A DNA stretch of 64,000 nucleotides, taken from positions 56,439,836 to 56,503,835 of the forward strand of contig CM048849.1 of NCBI GenBank assembly GCA_026545225.1, given 5' to 3'. Below, one piece after another: positions 46,251 to 58,115 of this stretch (positions are counted from its first letter, which is position 1; every line of letters starts with the position of its first letter). This DNA is from Cornus controversa. Its lineage: Eukaryota > Streptophyta > Magnoliopsida > Cornales > Cornaceae. Below the pieces are notes generated by a model, which searched no databases, was not told where the DNA came from, and saw only the letters and a list, made by a program, of their open reading frames with translations. A program made the position numbers and the translations under genes.

Positions 46251-49200
46251 CGTCTTCTTGTTTTCTCTAGGGTTTTTAATCCATGGAGGTTACGCCCTTT
46301 TTGTATGGTTATTGGCGGCTGATTATTTCTAACAGTTTATTATTAAGCCAGCGGTTACTAAAACCACATTTAAGGAAGAAAACAATGATTTGGGCACTCC
46401 TTAGATATATTAGTGACCCAAGAACACAGTTAAAGACAATATTGCCCTTTTAGATTATTTCTCATGTTACCGGTTTCACGGCTCTGCATGTCTTTTCATG
46501 TTCTCAAATGGTTATTAATTAATAATCTAATATATTAAGACAATATTGCCCTTTTAGTATTGCCATTAGGCCCAAAAAGTCCAACCTTACAACAAGCTCT
46601 TGGGCTAGCCAATAGGATGTCTCATTTGAATACGGTTCCTAACAAGAGTCACTTTGGAGTTTGGGCTTGGACCAACCCAGAGATTTTTTCTCTCTCTTTT
46701 TTTAGCCCTTGTAAATAACTTGAGTTGCGAAACTAAATTGTTTGATCCAATAATGATTATCAAATGCCCTTCATCAACTGAAGTATGAAATTATATATTC
46801 TAAATGTTTAATATATCTTTAAAAAAACAAAATGAAAATTTAATTTACATATTGTTTTTTGATGTGTTTATTGTTAAAAGAAAAAAATATCATATACGTA
46901 GAGTAACTTTTTTGAAATAAGATTACGGGTCACTTCTAATGTTTTTAATGCTCAAAAGGCACAATAACATTTATTGGAACAATTGATGAAGATTTAGATG
47001 CAACAATCAAAATTAGCTTTTAATTTATATATTCTATGGAATGTATTGAAGTCATTGAATTGCTTTGGTTCTTAATTTTAATCTTTAGCTTATTTTATCT
47101 ACTTTAATTTTTCATTAATAATTTTATCACTTTTTAAAGAAAAAATAGTTCATGGACATGGTAAACTCACTTTTTCTTCTAATCAAATTCAAATTCCTCT
47201 TTAAAAAGAAACAAGATACCACCCAAACCAAAGTCAATGGCCCAATTTTACATTAACTTTATGACCCACTTATATTTTTCTAAAATATAATAAATAAATG
47301 TATGGGCTGGGGATATCTTAGTCATTTAAATATGTTAGGGGTTATTTTATCAAGAAAAAGCAGTTTCATCATCTTTTTATGACCAGATGATTAATGTTCA
47401 TTAACGGCTGGAGCTGTGAAGTTGGCTACAGTGACGGCATATCAAGCTAACTGATTTCCACGTGTCTCAATGCACAACGTTCGCGCCAAATCAAGTGGCC
47501 ACGTTGTTTTCAGATTTTTCTCAGCAAAACAACGGTCACCTGATTTATAGGTGGTGGACGGACTGGGTCACTGGAGGCCATGGGCTCACCAACCAACCCG
47601 GCCTAAGGGTCTGGGCCTTGAGAATTGCTGGGCTCATGCCTCATATTTTGAAGTCCAATCAACTTTCCAGGTTAGAACCGAAACAGTAATGAGACTATAC
47701 TATATTATACGCACATTTATTTATCTTTTAAATGCTGCTAAAACTAAATAAGTTAGTGAAAAACGAACGGAGGAGGTTTTTTATCCATATAAGACCACAA
47801 ACTCTTCCATTTGAGTAGAAGATGTACGGTACATCTAGCGTAATTATATCAGATGAATCTAAATTTTGTGTGTTATCATAATTAGAATGTTTGTGCAAGG
47901 GGTTGTCTTAATAGACTAAAAATCAATCATTTGATTTATTTTAAAAATAATATTACGAGTTGTGAGAGACCCATACAAAATTTAGTCAGATTATTGAATC
48001 AATGGTGTATGTATATTATTCTCGTTGAATGATTGAAGTTAAATGGGAAACAAATGTCAAATAGTCTACACATTTCAAACCAATTGTGTTCAATTTTCAC
48101 ACTTCTTCTTCTTCAAGGAATGCTAGTCTACATAGAATTGTTCAATTAAAAATACTTTCTTCACGTAAGGAACTTTCTTTTGCAAGGTGATGTGACCCAA
48201 CCAAAATACAACACATATTTCAAAATTAAATAATTATTAAAACTTATTTTAACGTGATTCTTCCTCTCTTCTCTCTCTCTCCATACATACTGCAAATTCT
48301 CAAATATCTTTCTATCATACAGTTTTGTAAAATTAGGCACTATAAAAGAAATGAAGAGATTTAAATAAATGAGTTCTTCAGACCCAATTCATCGATTAAA
48401 AATTAATATGCTTGTGTGTGTATATATATAAATAAATATATATATATATATAGGCGAAGATTAGTTGAAAAATAGAGTTATACTTGATCTCTTAAAATTG
48501 ATTTATATTTTTATATTTTATTTATTTATATATTTGAAACGTGAGTTAATATTTGATTGAGTTGGAGTAGAACTCCTTCTTGTATGGTCGAAGACAATCA
48601 TTGAGCTTGTTTAAGTATCAGTAACATCAGCTGATAACGATATTACAGACCTTGGTTATTATAACTCGATCCATCATAATATATATACATCCAATGCATG
48701 AGTGACACGTGAAGTGTACCATGCTTCCAATTTGATCCATGTCCATTTTTTTCTTATCTAGTTATCTACAACTACAAGCATCACATCCATGTCTTTTTTT
48801 TTTTTTCATTTGCAAATGAAAAATATTTAAAGACCCACTATAATTTTATTTTGGGTCCAAGGAAAGCTAGAAGCATTCCAGTGCTTTTGAATTATTAATG
48901 GAAAATGATATGTGGTCCTCTAGTGGTGGGGGTGCTCACATGCCCTTCCAAGTATTGAAAACGTGTACTTCTTCTCTTGAAATTTAATCATCCCTTTTGA
49001 AAAATTGTAAGTCACAATTTTTCAGAACAAACAATTAATTTGAAACTTAGAGTACAATATTTTGAGATTTTCCGTCAATAAAAAGTCTCTACTTTTCTTA
49101 ATGAAAGAGAAATGAATTTTTTTCAAGAGAAATGCATTCTCAAGTAGTCTCATAAAATATTACCGGTAATATTGAATAACTTAGGACTTGTTTGGATAAT

Positions 49201-49848
49201 CAGGAAAGAAAAGAAAAGAAATGATAACTTAAGTTATGAAATAAAAGAAAAGAAAAGAAAAGAGAGTGTATTTGTGTTTCGATAAATTATGAAAGAAAAG
49301 AAAAGAAATGATAACATTGTTGTTTGGATAAACTAAAGAAAAGAAAAGAAACTATTTTAACCAATTTACTTTTATATCCTTTTGTATTTATATTACAAAA
49401 TAAAATACAAGTTTCTTCCAATTATGTCTTTTCTTATTAAAACACAAGTCACTGCTGCATTATGAATGTCATCCAAAAGAATTGTTTTTGATAAAACAAA
49501 TAATTTCATCCTAATATACAAATTGCATTGAGGTTAATATGTTCTTCACATTCCCGCTTCAAGATTTTAGGTGCTTCAGTATTAAAGGGGCATGATATAT
49601 TTTCTTATGTAAATGGAACCGAACTCTTTGGTTGTTGCCTAAAGTATGTGGACATGATCATTAGTGTTGCATTTTGACATGGACAGTTTGTCAGGTTATA
49701 TATGCATATGCAACTTTTTTTATACAGTATATATATTTGTACAGTTTCTAATTTGTGTATAAGTGGATGAGTCATACAGACTAACGATCCATCTAGTTTG
49801 TGTCGACGAACCCTTAATGATCGCGTCCCTAAAATTGCTCATTAGAAA
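46251..49848. other. Intergenic, no gene seen
   Basis: AT-rich. A direct repeat of about 22 bp, AAGACAATATTGCCCTTTTA type, occurs near 46434 and 46535. (TA) arrays lie near 48420-48452. (AAAGA)n stretches occupy about 49205-49345 between GTTTGGATAA motifs, like a small MITE. The 75-codon frame at 47462 has no domain. Confidence 0.5.
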
Positions 49849-49854
49849 CACGTG
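49849..49854. promoter_or_regulatory. G-box upstream of the first BBE-like gene
   Basis: CACGTG in the context AACACGTGGGA lies about 275 bp upstream of the ATG at 50124. It is a candidate bHLH/bZIP site. Its role is inferred only from the motif and distance. Confidence 0.35.
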
Positions 49855-50056
49855 GGAGTGTTGGATTGTGAAATTTCAAAAGTGAAATGTCATTCAAATA
49901 GTGTCCCTCGCATCTTTCTTTCAAATTGTGTGTCCCCATTTCTTGTGGATGGACATGAATATAGAGGCTTGAATTATGACATTAAGGTAGACGTGGTGGC
50001 AGAGGAATTTAAACCCAAATTCTCTTGGTCTTCAAACAAGGCTTCCACAAAAATAC

Positions 50057-50063
50057 TATAAAT
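50057..50063 (+). promoter_or_regulatory. TATA box of the first BBE-like gene
   Basis: TATAAAT stands 67 bp before the ATG at 50124, which gives a short leader of about 35 nt. Confidence 0.65.
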
Positions 50064-50123
50064 AACAGAACTTTATATCCACTCATATACCAAAACAAAA
50101 GAAGAAAATATTAGTATCAAGAA

Positions 50124-51722
50124 ATGGAGACACCAACTACTACATTGCTTTCCCTACTCGTTGTTTTTATCTTCTCAATTTCATGGTCAGTTTTAGCATA
50201 TGCTCATGAAGATCTTCTTCATTGTCTTTCCCAGCAATCTCAAAACTCCACACCAATATCCAAACTCATTTACACACCAAACAACTCATCATATTCATCC
50301 GTCTTGCAGTTCTCAATACAAAACCAAAGATTCAACTTAACCTCCACCCCAAAACCTCTGCTCATTGTCACACCATTAGCTGAGTCTCACATTCAAGCAA
50401 CCATTTCATGTGCCAAGAAATATGGCATTGAAATTAGAGTTCGAAGCGGAGGACACGACTACGAGGGCCTTTCCTATGTTTCTCAACTCCCATTCATCCT
50501 CATTGATTTAAATAATCTTCGATCAATCGCCATTGATGTTGAAAATAGCACGGCGTGGGTACAAGCCGGCGCAACCATTGGTGAACTCGACTACAGAATT
50601 GGTGAGAAAACTACAACTCTTGCCTATCCTGCTGGCCTTTGCCCTACGGTGGGTGTTGGTGGACACTTCAGTGGGGGAGGGTATGGCACTTTGATGCGCA
50701 AGTATGGCCTTGCTGCTGACCATGTCATCGATGCTCGAATAATCGATGTCAATGGTACAATTCTTGAGAGAGAGACAATGGGGGAGGACCTCTTTTGGGC
50801 CATTAGAGGAAGTGGGAGTGCTGGTTTTGGAGTCATCCTAGCATGGAAAATAAAGTTGGTTCCTGTTCCATCAACTGTGACTGTTTTCACACTCAACAAG
50901 ACATTACAACAAAATGCAATCAAGCTCGTCCATAGGTGGCAATACATTGCACACAAGCTTGATGAGAAACTGTTCATCAGAGTCATCATTAGCAGAGTGA
51001 ATTTCAGTCAGCCTGAAAACAGAACCGTACAAGCCTCGTTCAATTCGTTGTACCTAGGTGGAATTGATGAGCTCATTCCATTGATGCAACAAAGCTTCCC
51101 TGAGTTGGGCTTGGTGAAAGAAGACTGTACTGAGATGAGTTGGATTAAGTCTGCCCTCTATTTTGCAGATTATCCACTTGAAGAGTCCATTGATGTTTTG
51201 TTGGACAGGACACCTCAGATGAGAGCCTATTTCAAAGCAAAATCAGACTATGTGAAGGAACCAATTTCTGAAACTGGGCTTGAAGGGATATGGAAAAGGT
51301 TTGATGAGAAAGAAGCTGCATTTGCTCAGATGTTCATGACTCCTTATGGGGGAAGGATGAGTGAAATTTCCGAGTCGGCGATTCCTTACCCACATAGAGC
51401 TGGGAACATTTACCAGATTCAGTACATAGTGTATTGGGTTGAAGAAGGGACAGTGGCATCTGAGAAGCATATAAGTTGGATGAGAAGGCTATATAGCTAC
51501 ATGGCTTCCTATGTTTCAAAGGGTCCAAGAGCAGCATATATCAACTATAGGGATCTTGACATAGGAGTGAACAACAATGGGAACACAAGCTATGAACAAG
51601 CAAGCATTTGGGGTGTTAAATATTTCAAGAATAACTTCCATAGATTGGTACATGTGAAGACCAAAGTTGATCCTGGCAACTTCTTTAGGAATGAACAAAG
51701 CATTCCACCTCTTACATCATAG
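50124..51722 (+). CDS. BBE-like FAD-linked oxidoreductase, copy A
   Basis: Intronless, 532 aa, the usual length for this family. A signal peptide (about residues 1-27) sends it to the secretory pathway or wall. The FAD is expected to be held by two covalent bonds: His111 in RSGGHDYEG and Cys173 in GLCPTVGVGGHFSGGGYG. Cys34 and Cys96 probably form the conserved disulfide. Val176, three residues after the flavin Cys, is the small gatekeeper reported to allow reaction with oxygen. Active-site tyrosines Tyr113, Tyr187 and Tyr475 (NYRDLD) are kept; the Lys near Gln433 is replaced by Gln431 (QIQY). The C-terminal BBE tail (WGVKYFKNNFHRLVHVKTKV) is intact. The substrate may be a monolignol, cellodextrin, oligogalacturonide or a specialised metabolite. 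Confidence 0.96.
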   Translation: METPTTTLLSLLVVFIFSISWSVLAYAHEDLLHCLSQQSQNSTPISKLIYTPNNSSYSSVLQFSIQNQRFNLTSTPKPLLIVTPLAESHIQATISCAKKYGIEIRVRSGGHDYEGLSYVSQLPFILIDLNNLRSIAIDVENSTAWVQAGATIGELDYRIGEKTTTLAYPAGLCPTVGVGGHFSGGGYGTLMRKYGLAADHVIDARIIDVNGTILERETMGEDLFWAIRGSGSAGFGVILAWKIKLVPVPSTVTVFTLNKTLQQNAIKLVHRWQYIAHKLDEKLFIRVIISRVNFSQPENRTVQASFNSLYLGGIDELIPLMQQSFPELGLVKEDCTEMSWIKSALYFADYPLEESIDVLLDRTPQMRAYFKAKSDYVKEPISETGLEGIWKRFDEKEAAFAQMFMTPYGGRMSEISESAIPYPHRAGNIYQIQYIVYWVEEGTVASEKHISWMRRLYSYMASYVSKGPRAAYINYRDLDIGVNNNGNTSYEQASIWGVKYFKNNFHRLVHVKTKVDPGNFFRNEQSIPPLTS

Positions 51723-51757
51723 TGGAAGTAATAGGATACTTAAATAGAGTTTGTAAT

Positions 51758-51805
<48 letters not shown>

Positions 51806-52249
51806 AATGTAGGGATCAAGAAAGGTTCAGGGATATTGCATAGTTTTTTATATAATATATAGTTTTAGTATATAGTATTAGTGACTAGAAAGAAGTTACA
51901 TATTGATAAATTGTGTTGGTAATGCCTTGGTATCCCAGGCAAAATATATAATAGTAATTATTTATCTTGCATCTGTACTTTTTCAATCATCTAAACCTTA
52001 AAATTTTCATATATATAAAGAGAGAAAAAAAAAAAAAGGATAAACTTGGGAAATTCACATTTAGGTTTTCTTGATTTTAACTTTTGTTTTTAAGTTTTCA
52101 GACACATCCCACCAGCTTACATTAGAATATGAAATTAGATTTAGAATTTGGCATTGGAATACAATTCTGGAACATATGTGCAATGTAACCAGTTCTTTTC
52201 TACCTGTGTGTTTAAATGTAAAATATGCCGTTGAGGGCCTCTTGAGTGG
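51723..52249. other. 3' region of copy A
   Basis: AATAAA at 51755-51760 precedes a (TA)n array at 51763-51801, all within about 80 bp of the stop. The rest, up to the TRIM-like fragment, shows no gene. Confidence 0.55.
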
Positions 52250-52587
52250 GCCAAGATATGAGCTAACCCAGCACAATCACTGATTCGGTTTCAAGACGGC
52301 CCAACTCAATATCAATCAACAACCAGCCCACCAACAACAGTCTCCCACCCGTACTCACAACACCCTAATTACGGTCGAGCCACCCTGCCTACTCAGGTGG
52401 GCACACCCGAACACTTTTGGACCTGGAGCTTGGCGTAACACTGGACCAAAAATTGGATTTGACTCTGATACCAAATGTAACAAGTCAGACATTTGTCCTC
52501 TAACCCAAAAACCTAAGTTATTAAGTAGTGTTACATACCCACCCTTATATGCTCAAATCCACGTGGGACAAATTAGTCCCTTTAACA
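52250..52587 (-). mobile_element. TRIM-like LTR fragment with initiator-tRNA primer site
   Basis: On the minus strand a 112-bp LTR-like unit (52587-52476) starts TGTTAAAGGGACTAATTTG and ends GACTTGTTACA. It contains GTCCCACGTGG and GCATATAAGGG, a promoter-like set. It is followed at once by TTTGGTATCAGAGTC, complementary to the end of initiator methionine tRNA. An LTR this short with this primer site fits terminal-repeat retrotransposons in miniature. The internal part continues to about 52250. I could not find the second LTR, so the element is broken or truncated. Confidence 0.65.
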
Positions 52588-53343
52588 ACTATCCACTAGT
52601 GTTTTCATTTTCAAGGCCACTAATGTTTCAATTCGCTAATGCTAAGGTGATATTTGATAAAACTAAAATTAGGCATCGAAAATTTTGAAGAATTGAATTT
52701 AAATGCCGAAGCATTAAAGTGTTAATTGTAAATAAAGAACTTCTTTGAATTTGTTCATTTTTAAATTAAACATGTCAAGTAATATTTAACATGCACTTAA
52801 TTACAAAATCACTTATATATATAATTAAGTACTGAATTGAATTATGGGACAAAATTAACTCAAGCTTTGTAATGCCATAGAATTTAAGTACAAAAATTCA
52901 ATATAAAAGTGTGAAAAAGTATAAACAAGAGATTACCACCAAATCAATATTAATTTGATGGTTATGTCACATTTTCATAAAGTGATCCAAAATTGAAATT
53001 AAATGATAGACCGCCAAATGAGAAATATGCAGAAAAGATAAAAAGAAAGTTAAACAAGGAAAATTAGAAAAAATATTCTCTCTGATCTGTGCAAGTTGAC
53101 AGTCGTTATATGAATACCTTATTTTTAAAAGCTTCCTCCAGGCTCGACCCAAGGTCGTGTCTTTCATGCAGGTAGGCATAGTATTATCAACTTGTAATGC
53201 GCTTTTTATTGAAATTAATCACGGTCGTCCCTTCTCGATTGGTCAAACTTAAGATTTTAAAAGTTTACCACAAGAGTTGGTCAAACAAAACCATCATTAA
53301 TTTTTGAATAATTTTCATAAATGCGAGCACATGGATACACACT

Positions 53344-53375
<32 letters not shown>

Positions 53376-53790
53376 GAATTCAACTCTTAAGATAAACTGT
53401 CTAACCAACAACTACGTATAATATTATTCAAAATTTAAAATAAACTGAGTTGCCAACACAAACTACAATTCTAAGAGTAATGATATGCTAGCTTTTGAGA
53501 AAAGATAACTCTAATGGGATTCAAATCTATATGATTTTGGTGTAACTACAATTTTTTTTTATAAACGATTCAGAAGTCATGAGTATCTACTTTAAGTAAA
53601 TAATGTCAAAAATGTTATTTTCTGGAAATCAGTACTTTGCATTGATTTGTTTTGCAATCTAAAAAGCACGGCCTGAAATAGCAAGTATACGTGATAAAAT
53701 TAAATAACTAAAAATACATTATTATAAAATAAAAAATAATATTTTTTAATTTCTCAATAATATCATACATTTTATTGCAAGTCGGCAACT
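52588..53790. other. Intergenic, no gene seen
   Basis: AT-rich with a (TG)/(TA) array at about 53343-53374. A 70-codon minus frame at 52967-53179 has no family features. Confidence 0.5.
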
Positions 53791-53799
53791 TTTCTTTTA

Positions 53800-54241
53800 G
53801 AGTAAATTACTATGACCTCCTTTGAGGTTTTGCCTAATTATTTTTGGATTAAAAATTTTAAAATTCGGTAGTTAATCTCTCCTAAGATTTGGTTGACTTT
53901 ACTCCGGATATCTCTACTGTTAATTAACAGTCAGCTTCATTCAAATCAATTAACATAAAAAAAATTAAAATGTCAAAATTACTCTCGGTGACGGTAGTGC
54001 TGGTGTGACATTAATGAAAAAATATAAATATAGAACGTGTTAATCTCAGTCAAAAGTTTAGAAATTGAGATTATTTTTGCATGAAAGCATTATCACTTAA
54101 AGGTACTTTTGTAATTGTATATTAGATGTGATTTTGTTTAACTAATCATTAGTCTGACAGGAGTGTCAAAGTAATTTTTGCAAAAATTTTAATATAAAAA
54201 TAATTAACTCAAACATCAGAGAAGGTCAGAGTAATTTACCC
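53800..54241 (+). mobile_element. 442-bp MITE with exact 9-bp target duplication
   Basis: It begins GAGTAAATTACTATGACC and ends GGTCAGAGTAATTTACCC. TTTCTTTTA flanks both sides exactly (53791-53799 and 54242-54250). It belongs to the same family as 36867-37306 in opposite orientation. The body has no coding capacity. MULE-type by duplication length. Confidence 0.9.
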
Positions 54242-54744
54242 TTTCTTTTATTTATTTATTTATTTTCTTCGTGTTATTCTCTCTCACTTATTTGACTTGC
54301 ACTTTGATAGGAGAAGTGAGAAACAAAAGAACAAACAGAAAAGATGAATGCATTTATATTGTAATGTTTTTGGGGTTTTTAATCCTGAATTTTATTTTTA
54401 TATTTTTATCTCATTAGATTTTAAAATTCAAATTGAGTCCCTTATTTGAAAAAATATATATTCAAAATTGACCTTGATGTGTCCTGGCCCGATCAAGTTG
54501 TGTCCTTAGTGTATACTGGCAGTGTCTGTTTCAAAAAATAGTAATTATTTTAAAATGTAAACATTTCTAGTCGTGTTGTATTATAGATACAACAAAGAAA
54601 AAAATAAAATAAATCACCAATTCAAGCCTTGACTTGACTTAAGGAGGATGTATATTTATAGAATAAATAAACAATGAATCGAAATATATAATAAAATATA
54701 TATGCAAGTCGGCAGAGTAATAATTATAATCAAATGACTGCTGT

Positions 54745-55432
54745 TAGGGGTGCACAAAGAACCGTCGGAACCGGAACCGGAACCGGAACCGGAACCGAGG
54801 GGAACAGTACCGGAACCGTACCGAACCGTGGCTACGGTTCCGGTTCCTAAAATTAGGAACCGTTACCAACGGTTCCGGTTCCGGTTCCAGGACCAGTAGA
54901 ACCGTACCGGAACCGGAACCGTTTTATATTAAATATGTGTATATATATATATAATATAATAACTATATATAATATATATATATATATACATTACATATAA
55001 TAATTATATATAATGTATATATATTATGTATAATAATTATATTATCATATATTATATATAATAATTATATTATAATATAATTACTATACATAATATATAT
55101 ACATTATATGTAATGTATATATATCTATAATATAATATAATAATTATATATATATAGGGTGTCATTTTTAGATTGTAGGTCTCACATTTATTTAATGAAT
55201 ATATATATATATATTTTGTATTTTCAAGCTTCATTAAAAAAAAAAAAAAAAAAAAAAAATCCTAAGGAACCGCGGTTCGGAACCGGAACCTTACCGAGAA
55301 CCGCGGTACGGTTCCTCACGGTTCTAACCCCCAACGGTTCCGGTTCCGGTTCCGAAAATCAGGAACCGTTGGTAACGGTTCCGATTCCGGTTCCACCAAG
55401 AACCGTGAGGAACCGTACCGTGTGCACCCCTA
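54745..55432. mobile_element. hAT-type non-autonomous element made of GGAACC arrays
   Basis: The termini TAGGGGTGCAC and GTGCACCCCTA are inverted repeats, flanked by the exact octamer ACTGCTGT (54737-54744 and 55433-55440). Each ~180-bp arm is a run of GGAACC, CCGTACC and GGTTCC words, and the arms are largely complementary to each other. The ~330-bp centre is nearly pure AT with a 25-bp A run (about 55234-55258). An apparent 94-codon frame here is not a gene. Confidence 0.92.
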
Positions 55433-55440
55433 ACTGCTGT

Positions 55441-57633
55441 TGACATATTCTTCCATTAACAGAAATTAAAAATTCATTCCAAATTCTCTGTTTTTTTTTT
55501 TCTACAATTAATAATCTCTCTTTTTACACGTTTGGGAAAGCTCTCACGATGTAGGTGTTGATGATATTATTACTCTTAAGTAAGAAAGTGAGAGAAATTG
55601 GAGAAAATTTAAATGCTTCTGATATACTTATTATATGACACATTAATTAAATATTAACTCATAAATTAAATATATCTATTTTAATAGATCAAGAGAAAAC
55701 TACAATTAAATAAAGTTAGGAGAACTAAATTACAAAATGATTTATTTTAAAAGTTTATTTTTCACTTTGAGATAAGTAAACAAAAAAATCACATATGCAT
55801 TGAAAATTATTATTCAAGTCTAAAATATCATTCAATCTCTTATTTCAATCCACACTAAACTCTATTTGGTTTCTGTATGACTGAACGAGTATTGTGCGTG
55901 ACTGAAAAAAATTCAACAGATCATTGTCTTTTCGTCTCACCAGAAGAAATTTGAATTTATTACAAAGCACTACTGCCTGAATAAATTATTGTGGTTGATC
56001 ATCCTTTATTACAAAATATGGTCTCATATTTTGTTTTAGTGAACTGGTTTTTTTACTTTCTTTTTAAAAAAAAATTAGTGAACTAATTTTTGAATTGTAT
56101 GAAAAATTCATGTGCCAATGATTCTTAATTTTGAAGTGTTTTAATTGTAATGAACAGTTTCACTAGTCACTTTTTGGAGATATCATTATCAACTATCTAA
56201 TTCATATTTGTTTGTTCAAATATATTTTTAATTTGATTTAGTGAACAAGCATATTATGTATAGAATGATCCATAATTCATTTGTTAATAAAGCTCAAAAC
56301 TAGGCATACTTGAAAATTATAGGAATTTATTTATGAAATTTGGATTTTCCTTATATTTGTTTCTTATGTTTTGATCCAATATCTCTTCCTGATGCTCATA
56401 ATTTTTTAGGCATACTAGTTAAACCGAAAATTCCCAAGCACATCTAAAATATCTATTTCATTACCATTGAGATATAGTTGATGTGTTGTGACACCACAAG
56501 TGTATCCACTTACATTAATCTAAGAGCAAAATAAGTTGACTGTCATTCAAGGCCATATCTAGAGGTTTAATTTTGATTATTTTACGACATAATAGTATGT
56601 TCATAAGTGCTTGTATAACTTATATTTTACTCCTTTTTTATGAGTTTGTTCAGTTTTACTCGATTACTTTTATATTCCTATAGTTGTTCATTTATCAAAC
56701 GATGTTTCAATATTTTCTTAATTTCTTAAGTGAATAAATTATTTGATTTAAGAAAGATAATTTTATATTTTGAAATAAGAGATTAAAGGATACTTTGAAC
56801 TTAAATAATAATTTTTAATGTATATATAATTATTTTGTTTAATTCAATAAAGTGAAAAATACGCTTTTAAAGTAAATCACTTTTAGGCCACCTAACACTA
56901 TTTATTTAAGTGTAGTTTTCCATCTATCAGTGTGTCGACATTTATTATCACCGCATAAGTATTTCTTGATTTCCAGCCAACAGAAGCTAAGTTGAGAGTA
57001 AATAAAATAAAAAAAAACAAATTTATAAATAAAAAAAGAGAGAAATGGGATATGGATAAGATTTCCACATGGGAGAAGAAGTGTAATTACGTACGTACCC
57101 ATCAAATCATCCAAATGGTTCTTTCATGCCGCCACATGTTTATCATGTAATATACGTGTAATTGAAGATCGATTTAAGACTTGAAATCACATTATTCTAA
57201 CATTTGAAATTACATTAATTACTAGAAGAAAACAAAATTGAAATTAATTAATTAATTTATTTATCTATCATAACATTAAACATCATTTTTTCTTGCTGTG
57301 TGCATTATATTTAAATTAATTAAATAAGCTAGCTACTTCCGTATTTGTGCGAACAATCTATGCGTGTTCTTCATAGTTGATCTAGAAGATACGAAACATT
57401 AATAGCGAAAACAAAATTGACATGGTTGGTCAACTAAAAGATTTGATGAAACATATATGGCAATATTATTTTTATATTTAGGGATATTCGGACTCTACTT
57501 TTTGATGTTTATGTTCTATTTGTCTTTTTTTTATTTAAAAAATGATAAAAATAACCCTAAATTCATTAATATATTTTCCCTTATTTTATAATACCATAAC
57601 TATCCTTTATACTATAAATTTTAACTCTTTTCA
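55441..57633. other. Intergenic, no gene seen
   Basis: AT-rich unique sequence. I see no domain-bearing frame on either strand and no clear transposon termini. Confidence 0.5.
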
Positions 57634-58115
57634 TTAAAGAATAATTTATTCAATAGAGAGAATTTTGTTTTGGGTCTTTTTTTTTTTTGTTTTTGTTTTT
57701 TGCATACCATACTTTTTTATCGATGCTGTCAAATGAGAGAATTTATTCAACGGAGATAACTATTTTTTGGATTCTTTTTTTTTGTGTCGTACCTTTTTTC
57801 TCGATTATGTCAAAGGAGATAATTTATTTAACAGAACTAATATTTTTTTTTTGGGATCCATCAGAAAAAAACCTTTTTTTAGATTTTTTTTCAATTCCCC
57901 TCAAAAGAGTTAATTTATTTAGTAAAGCTTTTTTTTAATTTTTTTCAATTCCCCTCAAAAGAGTTAATTTATTTAATAAAAATAACATTTTTTTTGGAGA
58001 CTTCTCAAAAGAGAAAGAAATAACTTTTTCTTGGATCCTGTCAAAAGACAGAAATAAATATTTTTTGAGTCCTTTTTTTGAAATAATTTTTTTTTTTAAT
58101 CTTGTCAAAAGAGAC
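57634..58115. repeat. Degenerate T-rich tandem repeat
   Basis: A word like TCAAAAGAGATAATTTATTT recurs at about 57652, 57729, 57809, 57901, 57954, 58006, 58042 and 58104, each followed by a T run and often GGATCC or GGGTC. Spacing varies from 35 to 90 bp. Two adjacent units (57886-57940 and 57941-57980) are nearly identical. The 83-codon frame at 57687 is produced by the repeat. Confidence 0.7.

Noticed and set aside
49852-50061. Frame containing DGHEYRGLNY, similar to the GGHDYEGLSY flavin site of BBE-like proteins
   Set aside because: Only about eight residues agree, no other part of the BBE domain is near, and the frame overlaps the TATA box of the true gene. Likely coincidence, though a tiny gene fragment cannot be excluded.
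55159-55443. 94-codon plus frame with repeated GSGSENQEPLV-type phrases
   Set aside because: It is the GGAACC array of the hAT-type element translated by chance.
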